A stretch of DNA of 64,000 bases from Arenicola marina (lineage: Eukaryota > Annelida > Polychaeta > Arenicolidae): contig OZ025248.1 of NCBI GenBank assembly GCA_964019135.1, positions 49,903,670 to 49,967,669 on the forward strand, written 5' to 3'. Under the pieces are notes generated by a model. It saw only the letters and a list, made by a program, of their open reading frames with translations, had not been told where the DNA came from and made no database searches. Position numbers and translations under genes: made by a program. Below are positions 9,718-24,008 of the stretch, piece by piece; position 1 is the stretch's first letter; the number at the start of each line of letters is the position of its first letter.

Positions 9718-12700
9718 GCCAGCCAGTCACATGTGCGTGGCGCACGGCTACCCTTACTAAGTTTAGTATGTCTTTACATTAGGCCTACTCAGCTAGTCAC
9801 TCATGTGGCGCACGGCTACCCTTACTAGTATGTCTTTGCATTAGGCCTACTCAGCTAGTCACTCATGTGGCGCACGGCTACCCTTACTAGTATGTCTTTG
9901 CATTAGGCCTACTCAGCTAGTCACTCATGTGGCGCACGGCTACCCTTACTAGTATGTCTTTACATTAGGCCTACTCAGCCACTCACTCATGTGGCGCACG
10001 GCTACCCTTACTAGTATGTCTTTACCTTGGGCCAACTCAGCTAGTCACTCATGTGACGGACGGCTACCCTTACTAGTATTTCTTTACATTAGGCCTACTC
10101 AGCTAGTCACTCATGTGGCGCACGGCTACCCTTACTAGTATGTCTTTACATTAGGCCTACTCAGCTAGTCACTCATGTGGCGCACGGCTACCCTTACTAG
10201 TATGTCTTTACATTAGGCCTACTCAGCTAGTCACTCATGTGGCGCACGGCTACCCTTACTAGTATGTCTTTACATTAGGCCTACTCAGCTAGTCACTCAT
10301 GTGGCTACTAATATTTCTTTACATTAGGCCTACTCAGCTAGTCACTCATGTGGCGCACGGCTACCCTTACTAGTATGTCTTTACATTAGGCCTACTCAGC
10401 TAGTCACTCATGTGGCGCACGGCTACCCTTACTAGTATGTCTTTACATTAGGCCTACTCAGCTAGTCACTCATGTGGCGCACGGCTACCCTTACTAGTAT
10501 GTCTTTACATTAGGCCTACTCAGCCAGTCACTCATGTGGCGCACGGCTACCCTTACTAGTATGTCTTTACCTTGGGCCAACTCAGCTAGTCACTCATGTG
10601 ACGGACGGCTACCCTTACTAGTATTTCTTTACATTAGGCCTACTCAGCTAGTCACTCATGTGGCGCACGGCTACCCTTACTAGTATGTCTTTACATTAGG
10701 CCTACTCAGCTAGTCACTCATGTGGCGCACGGCTACCCTTACTAGTATGTCTTTACATTAGGCCTACTCAGCTAGTCACTCATGTGGCGCACGGCTACCC
10801 TTACTAGTATGTCTTTACATTAGGCCTACTCAGCTAGTCACTCATGTGGCTACTAATATTTCTTTACATTAGGCCTACTCAGCTAGTCACTCATGTGGCG
10901 CACGGCTACCCTTACTAGTATGTCTTTACATTAGGCATACTCAGCTAGTCACTCATGTGGCGCACGGCTACCCTTACTAGTATGTCTTTACATTAGGCCT
11001 ACTCAGCTAGTCACTCATGTGGCGCACGGCTACCCTTACTAGTATGTCTTTACATTAGGCATACTCAGCTAGTCACTCATGTGGCGCACGGCTACCCTTA
11101 CTAGTATGTCTTTACATTAGGCCTACTCAGCTAGTCACTCATGTGGCGCATGGCTACCCTTACAAGTATGTCTCTACATTAGGCCTACTCAGCTAGTCAC
11201 TCATGTGGCGCACGGCTACCCTTACTAGTATTTCTTTACATTAGGCCTACTCAGCTAGCCACTCATGTGGCGCACGGCTACCCTTACTAGTATGTCTTTA
11301 CATTAGGCCTACTCAGCTAGTCACTCATGTGGCGCACGGCTACCCTTACTAGTATGTCTTTACATTAGGCCTACTCAGCTAGTCACTCATGTGGCGCACG
11401 GCTACCCTTACTAGTATGTCTTTACATTAGGCCTACTCAGCTAGTCACTCATGTGGCGCACGGCTACCCTTACTAGTATTTCTTTACATTAGGCCTACTC
11501 AGCTAGTCACTCATGTGGCGCACGGCTACCCTTACTAGTATTTCTTTACATTAGGCCTACTCAGCTAGTCACTCATGTGGCGCACGGCTACCCTTACTAG
11601 TATGCCTTTACATTAGGCCTACTCAGCTAGTCACTCATGTGGCGCACGGCTACCCTTACTAGTATGTCTTTACCTTGGGCCAACTCAGCTAGTCACTCAT
11701 GTGGCGGACGGCTACCCTTACTAGTATTTCTTTACATTAGGCCTACTCAGCTAGTCACTCATGTGGCGCACGGCTACCCTTACTAGTGTGTCTTTACATT
11801 AGGCCTACTCAGCTAGTCACTCATGTGGCGCACGGCTACCCTTACTAGTATGTCTTTACATTAGGCCTACTCAGCTAGTCACTCATGTGGCGCACGGCTA
11901 CCCTTACTAGTATGTCTTTACATTAGGCCTACTCAGCTAGTCACTCATGTGGCGCACGGCTACCCTTACTAGTATGTCTTTACATTAGGCCTACTCAGCT
12001 AGTCACTCATGTGGCGCACGGCTACCCTTACTAGTATGTCTTTACCTTGGGCCAACTCAGCTAGTCACTCATGTGGCGCACGGCTACCCTTAGTAGTATG
12101 TTTTTACATTAGGCCTACTCAGCTAGTCACTCATGTGGCGCACGGCTACCCTTACTAGTATTTCTTTACATTAGGCCTACTCAGCTAGTCACTCATGTGG
12201 CGCACGGCTACCCTTACTAGTATGTCTTTACATTAGGCCTACTCAGCTAGTCACTCATGTGGCGCACGGCTACCCTTACTAATATGTCTTTACATTAGGC
12301 CTACTCAGCTAGTCACTCATGTGGCGCACGGCTACCCTTACTAGTATGTCTTTACATTAGACCTACTCAGCTAGTCACTCATGTGGCGCACGGCTACCCT
12401 TACTAGCATGTCATTACATTAGGCCTACTCAGCTAGTCACTCATGTGGCGCACGGCTACCCTTACTAGTATGTCTTTACCTTGGGCCAACTCAGCTAGTC
12501 ACTCATGTGGCGGACGGCTACCCTTACTAGTATTTCTTTACATTAGGCCTACTCAGCTAGTCACTCATGTGGCGCACGGCTACCCTTACTAGTATGTCTT
12601 TACATTAGGCCTACTCAGCTAGTCACTCATGTGGCGCACGGCTACCCTTACTAGTATGTCTTTGCATTAGGCCTACTCAGCTAGTCACTCATGTGGCGCA

Positions 12701-15700
12701 CGGCTACCCTTACTAGTATGTCTTTGCATTAGGCCTACTCAGCTAGTCACTCATGTGGCGCACGGCTACCCTTACTAGTATGTCTTTACATTAGGCCTAC
12801 TCAGCCACTCACTCATGTGGCGCACGGCTACCCTTACTAGTATGTCTTTACCTTGGGCCAACTCAGCTAGTCACTCATGTGACGGACGGCTACCCTTACT
12901 AGTATTTCTTTACATTAGGCCTACTCAGCTAGTCACTCATGTGGCGCACGGCTACCCTTACTAGTATGTCTTTACATTAGGCCTACTCAGCTAGTCACTC
13001 ATGTGGCGCACGGCTACCCTTACTAGTATGTCTTTACATTAGGCCTACTCAGCTAGTCACTCATGTGGCGCACGGCTACCCTTACTAGTATGTCTTTACA
13101 TTAGGCCTACTCAGCTAGTCACTCATGTGGCTACTAATATTTCTTTACATTAGGCCTACTCAGCTAGTCACTCATGTGGCGCACGGCTACCCTTACTAGT
13201 ATGTCTTTACATTAGGCCTACTCAGCTAGTCACTCATGTGGCGCACGGCTACCCTTACTAGTATGTCTTTACATTAGGCCTACTCAGCTAGTCACTCATG
13301 TGGCGCACGGCTACCCTTACTAGTATTTCTTTACATTAGGCCTACTCAGCTAGTCACTCATGTGGCGCACGGCTACCCTTACTAGTATGTCTTTACATTA
13401 GGCCTACTCAGCTAGTCACTCATGTGGCGCACGGCTACCCTTACTAGTATGTCTTTACATTAGGCCTACTCAGCTAGTCACTCATGTGGCGCACGGCTAC
13501 CCTTACTAGTATGTCTTTACATTAGGCCTACTCAGCCAGTCACTCATGTGGCGCACGGCTACCCTTACTAGTATGTCTTTACCTTGGGCCAACTCAGCTA
13601 GTCACTCATGTGACGGACGGCTACCCCTACTAGTATTTCTTTACATTAGGCCTACTCAGCTAGTCACTCATGTGGCGCACGGCTACCCTTACTAGTATGT
13701 CTTTACATTAGGCCTACTCAGCTGGTCACTCATGTGGCGCACGGCTACCCTTACTAGTATGTCTTTACCTTGGGCCAACTCAGCTAGTCACTCATGTGGC
13801 GCACGGCTACCCTTAGTAGTATGTCTTTACATTAGGCCTACTCAGCTAGTCACTCATGTGGCGCATGGCTACCCTCACTAGTATGTTTTTACATTAGGCC
13901 TACTCAGCTAGTCACTCATGTGGCGCACGGCTACCCTTACTAGTATTTCTTTACATTAGGCCTACTCAGCTAGTCACTCATGTGGCGCACGGCTACCCTT
14001 ACTAGTATGTCTTTACATTAGGCCTACTCAGCTAGTCACTCATGTGGCGCACGGCTACCCTTACTAATATGTCTTTACATTAGGCCTACTCAGCTAGTCA
14101 CTCATGTGGCGCACGGCTACCCTTACTAGTATGTCTTTACATTAGGCCTACTCAGCTAGTCACTCATGTGGCGCACGGCTACCCTTACTAGTATGTCATT
14201 ACATTAGGCCTACTCAGCTAGTCACTCATGTGGCGCACGGCTACCCTTACTAGTATGTCTTTACCTTGGGCCAACTCAGCTAGTCACTCATGTGGCGGAC
14301 GGCTACCCTTACTAGTATTTCTTTACATTAGGCCTACTCAGCTAGTCACTCATGTGGCGCACGGCTACCCTTACTAGTATGTCTTTACATTAGGCCTACT
14401 CAGCTAGTCACTCATGTGGCGCACGGCTACCCTTACTAGTATGTCTTTGCATTAGGCCTACTCAGCTAGTCACTCATGTGGCGCACGGCTACCCTTACTA
14501 GTATGTCTTTGCATTAGGCCTACTCAGCTAGTCACTCATGTGGCGCACGGCTACCCTTACTAGTATGTCTTTACATTAGGCCTACTCAGCCACTCACTCA
14601 TGTGGCGCACGGCTACCCTTACTAGTATGTCTTTACCTTGGGCCAACTCAGCTAGTCACTCATGTGACGGACGGCTACCCTTACTAGTATTTCTTTACAT
14701 TAGGCCTACTCAGCTAGTCACTCATGTGGCGCACGGCTACCCTTACTAGTATGTCTTTACATTAGGCCTACTCAGCTAGTCACTCATGTGGCGCACGGCT
14801 ACCCTTACTAGTATGTCTTTACATTAGGCCTACTCAGCTAGTCACTCATGTGGCGCACGGCTACCCTTACTAGTATGTCTTTACATTAGGCCTACTCAGC
14901 TAGTCACTCATGTGGCTACTAATATTTCTTTACATTAGGCCTACTCAGCTAGTCACTCATGTGGCGCACGGCTACCCTTACTAGTATGTCTTTACATTAG
15001 GCCTACTCAGCTAGTCACTCATGTGGCGCACGGCTACCCTTACTAGTATGTCTTTACATTAGGCCTACTCAGCTAGTCACTCATGTGGCGCACGGCTACC
15101 CTTACTAGTATGTCTTTACATTAGGCCTACTCAGCCAGTCACTCATGTGGCGCACGGCTACCCTTACTAGTATGTCTTTACCTTGGGCCAACTCAGCTAG
15201 TCACTCATGTGACGGACGGCTACCCTTACTAGTATTTCTTTACATTAGGCCTACTCAGCTAGTCACTCATGTGGCGCACGGCTACCCTTACTAGTATGTC
15301 TTTACATTAGGCCTACTCAGCTAGTCACTCATGTGGCGCACGGCTACCCTTACTAGTATGTCTTTACATTAGGCCTACTCAGCTAGTCACTCATGTGGCG
15401 CACGGCTACCCTTACTAGTATGTCTTTACATTAGGCCTACTCAGCTAGTCACTCATGTGGCTACTAATATTTCTTTACATTAGGCCTACTCAGCTAGTCA
15501 CTCATGTGGCGCACGGCTACCCTTACTAGTATGTCTTTACATTAGGCATACTCAGCTAGTCACTCATGTGGCGCACGGCTACCCTTACTAGTATGTCTTT
15601 ACATTAGGCCTACTCAGCTAGTCACTCATGTGGCGCACGGCTACCCTTACTAGTATGTCTTTACATTAGGCCTACTCAGCTAGTCACTCATGTGGCGCAC

Positions 15701-18700
15701 GGCTACCCTTACTAGTATGTCTTTACATTAGGCCTACTCAGCTAGTCACTCATGTGGCGCATGGCTACCCTTACAAGTATGTCTCTACATTAGGCCTACT
15801 CAGCTAGTCACTCATGTGGCGCACGGCTACCCTTACTAGTATTTCTTTACATTAGGCCTACTCAGCTAGCCACTCATGTGGCGCACGGCTACCCTTACTA
15901 GTATGTCTTTACATTAGGCCTACTCAGCTAGTCACTCATGTGGCGCACGGCTACCCTTACTAGTATGTCTTTACATTAGGCCTACTCAGCTAGTCACTCA
16001 TGTGGCGCACGGCTACCCTTACTAGTATGTCTTTACATTAGGCCTACTCAGCTAGTCACTCATGTGGCGCACGGCTACCCTTACTAGTATGTCTTTACAT
16101 TAGGCCTACTCAGCTAGTCACTCATGTGGCTACTAATATTTCTTTACATTAGGCCTACTCAGCTAGTCACTCATGTGGCGCACGGCTACCCTTACTAGTA
16201 TGTCTTTACATTAGGCATACTCAGCTAGTCACTCATGTGGCGCACGGCTACCCTTACTAGTATGTCTTTACATTAGGCCTACTCAGCTAGTCACTCATGT
16301 GGCGCACGGCTACCCTTACTAGTATGTCTTTACATTAGGCCTACTCAGCTAGTCACTCATGTGGCGCACGGCTACCCTTACTAGTATGTCTTTACATTAG
16401 GCCTACTCAGCTAGTCACTCATGTGGCGCATGGCTACCCTTACAAGTATGTCTCTACATTAGGCCTACTCAGCTAGTCACTCATGTGGCGCACGGCTACC
16501 CTTACTAGTATTTCTTTACATTAGGCCTACTCAGCTAGCCACTCATGTGGCGCACGGCTACCCTTACTAGTATGTCTTTACATTAGGCCTACTCAGCTAG
16601 TCACTCATGTGGCGCACGGCTACCCTTACTAGTATGTCTTTACATTAGGCCTACTCAGCTAGTCACTCATGTGGCGCACGGCTACCCTTACTAGTATGTC
16701 TTTACATTAGGCCTACTCAGCTAGTCACTCATGTGGCGCACGGCTACCCTTACTAGTATTTCTTTACATTAGGCCTACTCAGCTAGTCACTCATGTGGCG
16801 CACGGCTACCCTTACTAGTATTTCTTTACATTAGGCCTACTCAGCTAGTCACTCATGTGGCGCACGGCTACCCTTACTAGTATGCCTTTACATTAGGCCT
16901 ACTCAGCTAGTCACTCATGTGGCGCACGGCTACCCTTACTAGTATGTCTTTACCTTGGGCCAACTCAGCTAGTCACTCATGTGGCGGACGGCTACCCTTA
17001 CTAGTATTTCTTTACATTAGGCCTACTCAGCTAGTCACTCATGTGGCGCACGGCTACCCTTACTAGTGTGTCTTTACATTAGGCCTACTCAGCTAGTCAC
17101 TCATGTGGCGCACGGCTACCCTTACTAGTATGTCTTTACATTAGGCCTACTCAGCTAGTCACTCATGTGGCGCACGGCTACCCTTACTAGTATGTCTTTA
17201 CATTAGGCCTACTCAGCTAGTCACTCATGTGGCGCACGGCTACCCTTACTAGTATGTCTTTACATTAGGCCTACTCAGCTAGTCACTCATGTGGCGCACG
17301 GCTACCCTTACTAGTATGTCTTTACCTTGGGCCAACTCAGCTAGTCACTCATGTGGCGCACGGCTACCCTTAGTAGTATGTTTTTACATTAGGCCTACTC
17401 AGCTAGTCACTCATGTGGCGCACGGCTACCCTTACTAGTATTTCTTTACATTAGGCCTACTCAGCTAGTCACTCATGTGGCGCACGGCTACCCTTACTAG
17501 TATGTCTTTACATTAGGCCTACTCAGCTAGTCACTCATGTGGCGCACGGCTACCCTTACTAATATGTCTTGACATTAGGCCTACTCAGCTAGTCACTCAT
17601 GTGGCGCACGGCTACCCTTACTAGTATGTCTTTACATTAGGCCTACTCAGCTAGTCACTCATGTGGCGCACGGCTACCCTTACTAGCATGTCATTACATT
17701 AGGCCTACTCAGCTAGTCACTCATGTGGCGCACGGCTACCCTTACTAGTATGTCTTTACCTTGGGCCAACTCAGCTAGTCACTCATGTGGCGGACGGCTA
17801 CCCTTACTAGTATTTCTTTACATTAGGCCTACTCAGCTAGTCACTCATGTGGCGCACGGCTACCCTTACTAGTATGTCTTTACATTAGGCCTACTCAGCT
17901 AGTCACTCATGTGGCGCACGGCTACCCTTACTAGTATGTCTTTGCATTAGGCCTACTCAGCTAGTCACTCATGTGGCGCACGGCTACCCTTACTAGTATG
18001 TCTTTGCATTAGGCCTACTCAGCTAGTCACTCATGTGGCGCACGGCTACCCTTACTAGTATGTCTTTACATTAGGCCTACTCAGCCACTCACTCATGTGG
18101 CGCACGGCTACCCTTACTAGTATGTCTTTACCTTGGGCCAACTCAGCTAGTCACTCATGTGACGGACGGCTACCCTTACTAGTATTTCTTTACATTAGGC
18201 CTACTCAGCTAGTCACTCATGTGGCGCACGGCTACCCTTACTAGTATGTCTTTACATTAGGCCTACTCAGCTAGTCACTCATGTGGCGCACGGCTACCCT
18301 TACTAGTATGTCTTTACATTAGGCCTACTCAGCTAGTCACTCATGTGGCGCACGGCTACCCTTACTAGTATGTCTTTACATTAGGCCTACTCAGCTAGTC
18401 ACTCATGTGGCTACTAATATTTCTTTACATTAGGCCTACTCAGCTAGTCACTCATGTGGCGCACGGCTACCCTTACTAGTATGTCTTTACATTAGGCCTA
18501 CTCAGCTAGTCACTCATGTGGCGCACGGCTACCCTTACTAGTATGTCTTTACATTAGGCCTACTCAGCTAGTCACTCATGTGGCGCACGGCTACCCTTAC
18601 TAGTATTTCTTTACATTAGGCCTACTCAGCTAGTCACTCATGTGGCGCACGGCTACCCTTACTAGTATGTCTTTACATTAGGCCTACTCAGCTAGTCACT

Positions 18701-21700
18701 CATGTGGCGCACGGCTACCCTTACTAGTATGTCTTTACATTAGGCCTACTCAGCTAGTCACTCATGTGGCGCACGGCTACCCTTACTAGTATGTCTTTAC
18801 ATTAGGCCTACTCAGCCAGTCACTCATGTGGCGCACGGCTACCCTTACTAGTATGTCTTTACCTTGGGCCAACTCAGCTAGTCACTCATGTGACGGACGG
18901 CTACCCCTACTAGTATTTCTTTACATTAGGCCTACTCAGCTAGTCACTCATGTGGCGCACGGCTACCCTTACTAGTATGTCTTTACATTAGGCCTACTCA
19001 GCTGGTCACTCATGTGGCGCACGGCTACCCTTACTAGTATGTCTTTACCTTGGGCCAACTCAGCTAGTCACTCATGTGGCGCACGGCTACCCTTAGTAGT
19101 ATGTCTTTACATTAGGCCTACTCAGCTAGTCACTCATGTGGCGCATGGCTACCCTCACTAGTATGTTTTTACATTAGGCCTACTCAGCTAGTCACTCATG
19201 TGGCGCACGGCTACCCTTACTAGTATTTCTTTACATTAGGCCTACTCAGCTAGTCACTCATGTGGCGCACGGCTACCCTTACTAGTATGTCTTTACATTA
19301 GGCCTACTCAGCTAGTCACTCATGTGGCGCACGGCTACCCTTACTAATATGTCTTTACATTAGGCCTACTCAGCTAGTCACTCATGTGGCGCACGGCTAC
19401 CCTTACTAGTATGTCTTTACATTAGGCCTACTCAGCTAGTCACTCATGTGGCGCACGGCTACCCTTACTAGTATGTCATTACATTAGGCCTACTCAGCTA
19501 GTCACTCATGTGGCGCACGGCTACCCTTACTAGTATGTCTTTACCTTGGGCCAACTCAGCTAGTCACTCATGTGGCGGACGGCTACCCTTACTAGTATTT
19601 CTTTACATTAGGCCTACTCAGCTAGTCACTCATGTGGCGCACGGCTACCCTTACTAGTATGTCTTTACATTAGGCCTACTCAGCTAGTCACTCATGTGGC
19701 GCACGGCTACCCTTACTAGTATGTCTTTGCATTAGGCCTACTCAGCTAGTCACTCATGTGGCGCACGGCTACCCTTACTAGTATGTCTTTGCATTAGGCC
19801 TACTCAGCTAGTCACTCATGTGGCGCACGGCTACCCTTACTAGTATGTCTTTACATTAGGCCTACTCAGCCACTCACTCATGTGGCGCACGGCTACCCTT
19901 ACTAGTATGTCTTTACCTTGGGCCAACTCAGCTAGTCACTCATGTGACGGACGGCTACCCTTACTAGTATTTCTTTACATTAGGCCTACTCAGCTAGTCA
20001 CTCATGTGGCGCACGGCTACCCTTACTAGTAGGTCTTTACATTAGGCCTACTCAGCTAGTCACTCATGTGGCGCACGGCTACCCTTACTAGTATGTCTTT
20101 ACATTAGGCCTACTCAGCTAGTCACTCATGTGGCGCACGGCTACCCTTACTAGTATGTCTTTACATTAGGCCTACTCAGCTAGTCACTCATGTGGCTACT
20201 AATATTTCTTTACATTAGGCCTACTCAGCTAGTCACTCATGTGGCGCACGGCTACCCTTACTAGTATGTCTTTACATTAGGCCTACTCAGCTAGTCACTC
20301 ATGTGGCGCACGGCTACCCTTACTAGTATGTCTTTACATTAGGCCTACTCAGCTAGTCACTCATGTGGCGCACGGCTACCCTTACTAGTATGTCTTTACA
20401 TTAGGCCTACTCAGCCAGTCACTCATGTGGCGCACGGCTACCCTTACTAGTATGTCTTTACCTTGGGCCAACTCAGCTAGTCACTCATGTGACGGACGGC
20501 TACCCTTACTAGTATTTCTTTACATTAGGCCTACTCAGCTAGTCACTCATGTGGCGCACGGCTACCCTTACTAGTATGTCTTTACATTAGGCCTACTCAG
20601 CTAGTCACTCATGTGGCGCACGGCTACCCTTACTAGTATGTCTTTACATTAGGCCTACTCAGCTAGTCACTCATGTGGCGCACGGCTACCCTTACTAGTA
20701 TGTCTTTACATTAGGCCTACTCAGCTAGTCACTCATGTGGCTACTAATATTTCTTTACATTAGGCCTACTCAGCTAGTCACTCATGTGGCGCACGGCTAC
20801 CCTTACTAGTATGTCTTTACATTAGGCATACTCAGCTAGTCACTCATGTGGCGCACGGCTACCCTTACTAGTATGTCTTTACATTAGGCCTACTCAGCTA
20901 GTCACTCATGTGGCGCACGGCTACCCTTACTAGTATGTCTTTACATTAGGCCTACTCAGCTAGTCACTCATGTGGCGCACGGCTACCCTTACTAGTATGT
21001 CTTTACATTAGGCCTACTCAGCTAGTCACTCATGTGGCGCATGGCTACCCTTACAAGTATGTCTCTACATTAGGCCTACTCAGCTAGTCACTCATGTGGC
21101 GCACGGCTACCCTTACTAGTATTTCTTTACATTAGGCCTACTCAGCTAGCCACTCATGTGGCGCACGGCTACCCTTACTAGTATGTCTTTACATTAGGCC
21201 TACTCAGCTAGTCACTCATGTGGCGCACGGCTACCCTTACTAGTATGTCTTTACATTAGGCCTACTCAGCTAGTCACTCATGTGGCGCACGGCTACCCTT
21301 ACTAGTATGTCTTTACATTAGGCCTACTCAGCTAGTCACTCATGTGGCGCACGGCTACCCTTACTAGTATTTCTTTACATTAGGCCTACTCAGCTAGTCA
21401 CTCATGTGGCGCACGGCTACCCTTACTAGTATTTCTTTACATTAGGCCTACTCAGCTAGTCACTCATGTGGCGCACGGCTACCCTTACTAGTATGCCTTT
21501 ACATTAGGCCTACTCAGCTAGTCACTCATGTGGCGCACGGCTACCCTTACTAGTATGTCTTTACCTTGGGCCAACTCAGCTAGTCACTCATGTGGCGGAC
21601 GGCTACCCTTACTAGTATTTCTTTACATTAGGCCTACTCAGCTAGTCACTCATGTGGCGCACGGCTACCCTTACTAGTGTGTCTTTACATTAGGCCTACT

Positions 21701-22349
21701 CAGCTAGTCACTCATGTGGCGCACGGCTACCCTTACTAGTATGTCTTTACATTAGGCCTACTCAGCTAGTCACTCATGTGGCGCACGGCTACCCTTACTA
21801 GTATGTCTTTACATTAGGCCTACTCAGCTAGTCACTCATGTGGCGCACGGCTACCCTTACTAGTATGTCTTTACATTAGGCCTACTCAGCTAGTCACTCA
21901 TGTGGCGCACGGCTACCCTTACTAGTATGTCTTTACCTTGGGCCAACTCAGCTAGTCACTCATGTGGCGGACGGCTACCCTTACTAGTATTTCTTTACAT
22001 TAGGCCTACTCAGCTAGTCACTCATGTGGCGCAGGGCTACCCTTACTAGTATGTCTTTACATTAGGCCTACTCAGCTAGTCACTCATGTGGCGCACGGCT
22101 ACCCTTACTAGTATGTCTTTACATTAGGCCTACTCAGCTAGTCACTCATGTGGCGCACGGCTACCCTTACTAGTATGTCTTTACATTAGGCCTACTCAGC
22201 TAGTCACTCATGTGGCGCACGGCTACCCTTACTAATATTTCTTTACATTAGGCCTACTCAGCTAGTCACTCATGTGGCGCACGGCTACCCTTACTAGTAT
22301 TTCTTCACATTAGGCCTACTCAACTAGTCACTCATGTGGCGCACGGCTA
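9718..22349 (+). repeat. 62-bp satellite array with higher-order structure (about 204 copies)
   Basis: The monomer is 62 bp, with segments CTAGTCACTCATGTGGCGC, ACGGCTACCCTTACTAGTA and TTTACATTAGGCCTA in order. Variant monomers are a 49-bp form lacking 13 bp (for example at 10301, 10846, 13127, 14912, 15457, 16126), a TTACCTTGGGCCAA form and a GTGACGGAC form. The variant order repeats with a 5,280-bp period: for instance, the 10846, 13127 and 15457 short monomers recur at 16126, 18407 and 20737. That equals 86 monomers including four short ones. Copies differ by only a few substitutions. No coding capacity. Confidence 0.97.
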
Positions 22350-23140
22350 CTTATTGCTACAGTCAAAAAGGAAATTCTCCGGACATCGAAATTCGCGAAT
22401 TATTTGTTTACTCTACGAGTTGAGGACGAATTCTATGCATATTCCTTACCCATGAACTGGGGCCTGTCTGAACAATTGTTTTTCCGATCTGTAGTTCGAT
22501 TCCTATCCTCACAATACATGACCTGCCATGCTATTTAATAGATCAGACGATGTTGTTTTTATCGTTCTCTTGTCAGTCGCGCAAATGTAAAGGTCATCCA
22601 ACTGCCACTTGATTGGTTCAAAATCTAGGTCAGGTTGGCAAAGTCCATCGCGTCATTTGACGAGGGTACCGAGGTTGAATGCAATGGTCAGGGGGTAATG
22701 GTTGATCTGTTGTACCCACTTTTGCATGAGGCGCAATGAATCTAAGTTTAGCCTCAATTGATACTAAACTGATTTCAAGTAAAACTATATAAAACACTAT
22801 AAAGGAATTCAAACATATGACCCCTTACAAAGATGTAAATGGTATCGCCCAGTGACGTCACAGTAAACAGTGAATGGCGCCATCAAGCCGGCTGCTTCGA
22901 AGTGCAGCAAAGCAACATTTGCTTATAGTTTATTTGCAAGTGTCTCAGGAAACGTGAGTTGACACACACTTATTAGGCCCCGATTTGAAGTTCACACAGA
23001 AAATATTTTCTTTTCCTCGAATCAGTGAATATTTTCTTGTAAACAGGAAATTTCATTGTCCGGATAGTTTCCGTTGCGACTACACAGTATTCGGCTAGTA
23101 ACCAACCTTTGTTCCAGCGCATGATTACCAATGATTAACT
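22350..23140. other. Unique segment between satellite and leader repeats
   Basis: No gene is seen. The last satellite monomer stops after GGCGCACGGCTA and continues into unrelated AT-rich DNA. Degenerate satellite-like units resume near 23150. This is probably either an insertion or original leader sequence of the element. Confidence 0.45.
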
Positions 23141-23149
23141 ACGCCTCAC

Positions 23150-23400
23150 AGCCAGTCACATAAATGTTTGGCGCACGGCTGTCTCTTTCCGTACATGCAA
23201 CGTTATTTGCTAGCAGCTAGCCACATTTTATGGCGCACGGCTAGCACATTGATCAGTCAGTCACAAACGCGTAATGCACGGCTGTCGCCATGTTAAGTAC
23301 ATGTCTGATTTTGCTGCCAGCTAGTCACACTTATGTGGCACACAGCTAACACCACAGTCACTCACAACCATGTGACGCAAGACTGTCGCCATCTTAAACT
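23150..23400 (+). repeat. Degenerate relatives of the 62-bp satellite, right flank
   Basis: About five diverged units contain AGTCAC...(A)TGGCGCACGGCT at 23152, 23215, 23260, 23320 and 23350, with spacings of roughly 35-65 bp. They lie directly upstream of the gag-like ORF, with CTATAAACATTTATAT (about 23456) between them as a TATA-like stretch. This places satellite-type motifs in the ORF's 5' leader. Confidence 0.75.
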
Positions 23401-23525
23401 TTCATTTTACCATCTTATATATTTTGCCTGCCCCTCAAACGTTACATAGAGCATGGCTATAAACATTTATATCTACCTGCACCACTGGTGTGGAATACCT
23501 TGCTCTTTCGCTTCAGACCGTCATA

Positions 23526-24005
23526 ATGCAACCCAAGCGATCCAGGAGCAAGCCTAATCGGCTGGTGGAGGCTGCTGAGGCTGTGCCTAAGCCTAAGAGG
23601 GGGTGCTCCAGTCAGATGCCACCAGATACCACCGACACTACAACCGATGATACTTCCCACGACCTCCTCCAAAAGACATCACAGGCGATGTCCCAGTTAA
23701 ACAAGTGCATGGAGCAGATGTCGTCACTGGCTGCGGCGATGACCGCGGCACACACCCTGCAGCACCCTGTACGCCCCTCGCAGGCTCCAGCTACGACCAC
23801 CGCTGATCTGCGCGGGTTGGCTGAACAAATCACTGTTGCACAGCCGCTGTCCGCTGACGCTGACACCACTCCCAACCCTCTGCTTGGTGACGGACCCGCC
23901 GCGTGGAACGTCGATGACATTTTGGGTGGTTGCCCAGCTGACAAGCAAGGTCACTCCACAACTGCTGAGCGAGTACGGGATGAAGCCTCAGCCGCACAAC
24001 TATAG
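23526..24005 (+). CDS. Gag-like or N-terminal ORF of the recombinase element
   Basis: A 159-residue frame from the ATG at 23526; the frame stays open upstream to about 23490 without an ATG. The N-terminus is very basic (residues 3-10 contain PKRSRSKP and KPKRG follows), then a Thr/Asp-rich stretch, then a Met/Gln/Leu segment that could form a short coiled coil. The remainder is Ala/Thr/Pro-rich. I recognise no enzymatic motif. Position and composition fit an accessory or gag-like ORF just upstream of the recombinase. The junction at about 23960-24030 reads better in another frame, so the two may once have been one protein. Confidence 0.45.
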   Translation: MQPKRSRSKPNRLVEAAEAVPKPKRGCSSQMPPDTTDTTTDDTSHDLLQKTSQAMSQLNKCMEQMSSLAAAMTAAHTLQHPVRPSQAPATTTADLRGLAEQITVAQPLSADADTTPNPLLGDGPAAWNVDDILGGCPADKQGHSTTAERVRDEASAAQL

Positions 24006-24008
24006 CAC

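Noticed and set aside
9718..22349. CRISPR-like array
   Set aside because: Repeats are contiguous 62-bp monomers without unique spacers, in a eukaryotic genome with no cas genes. It is a satellite.
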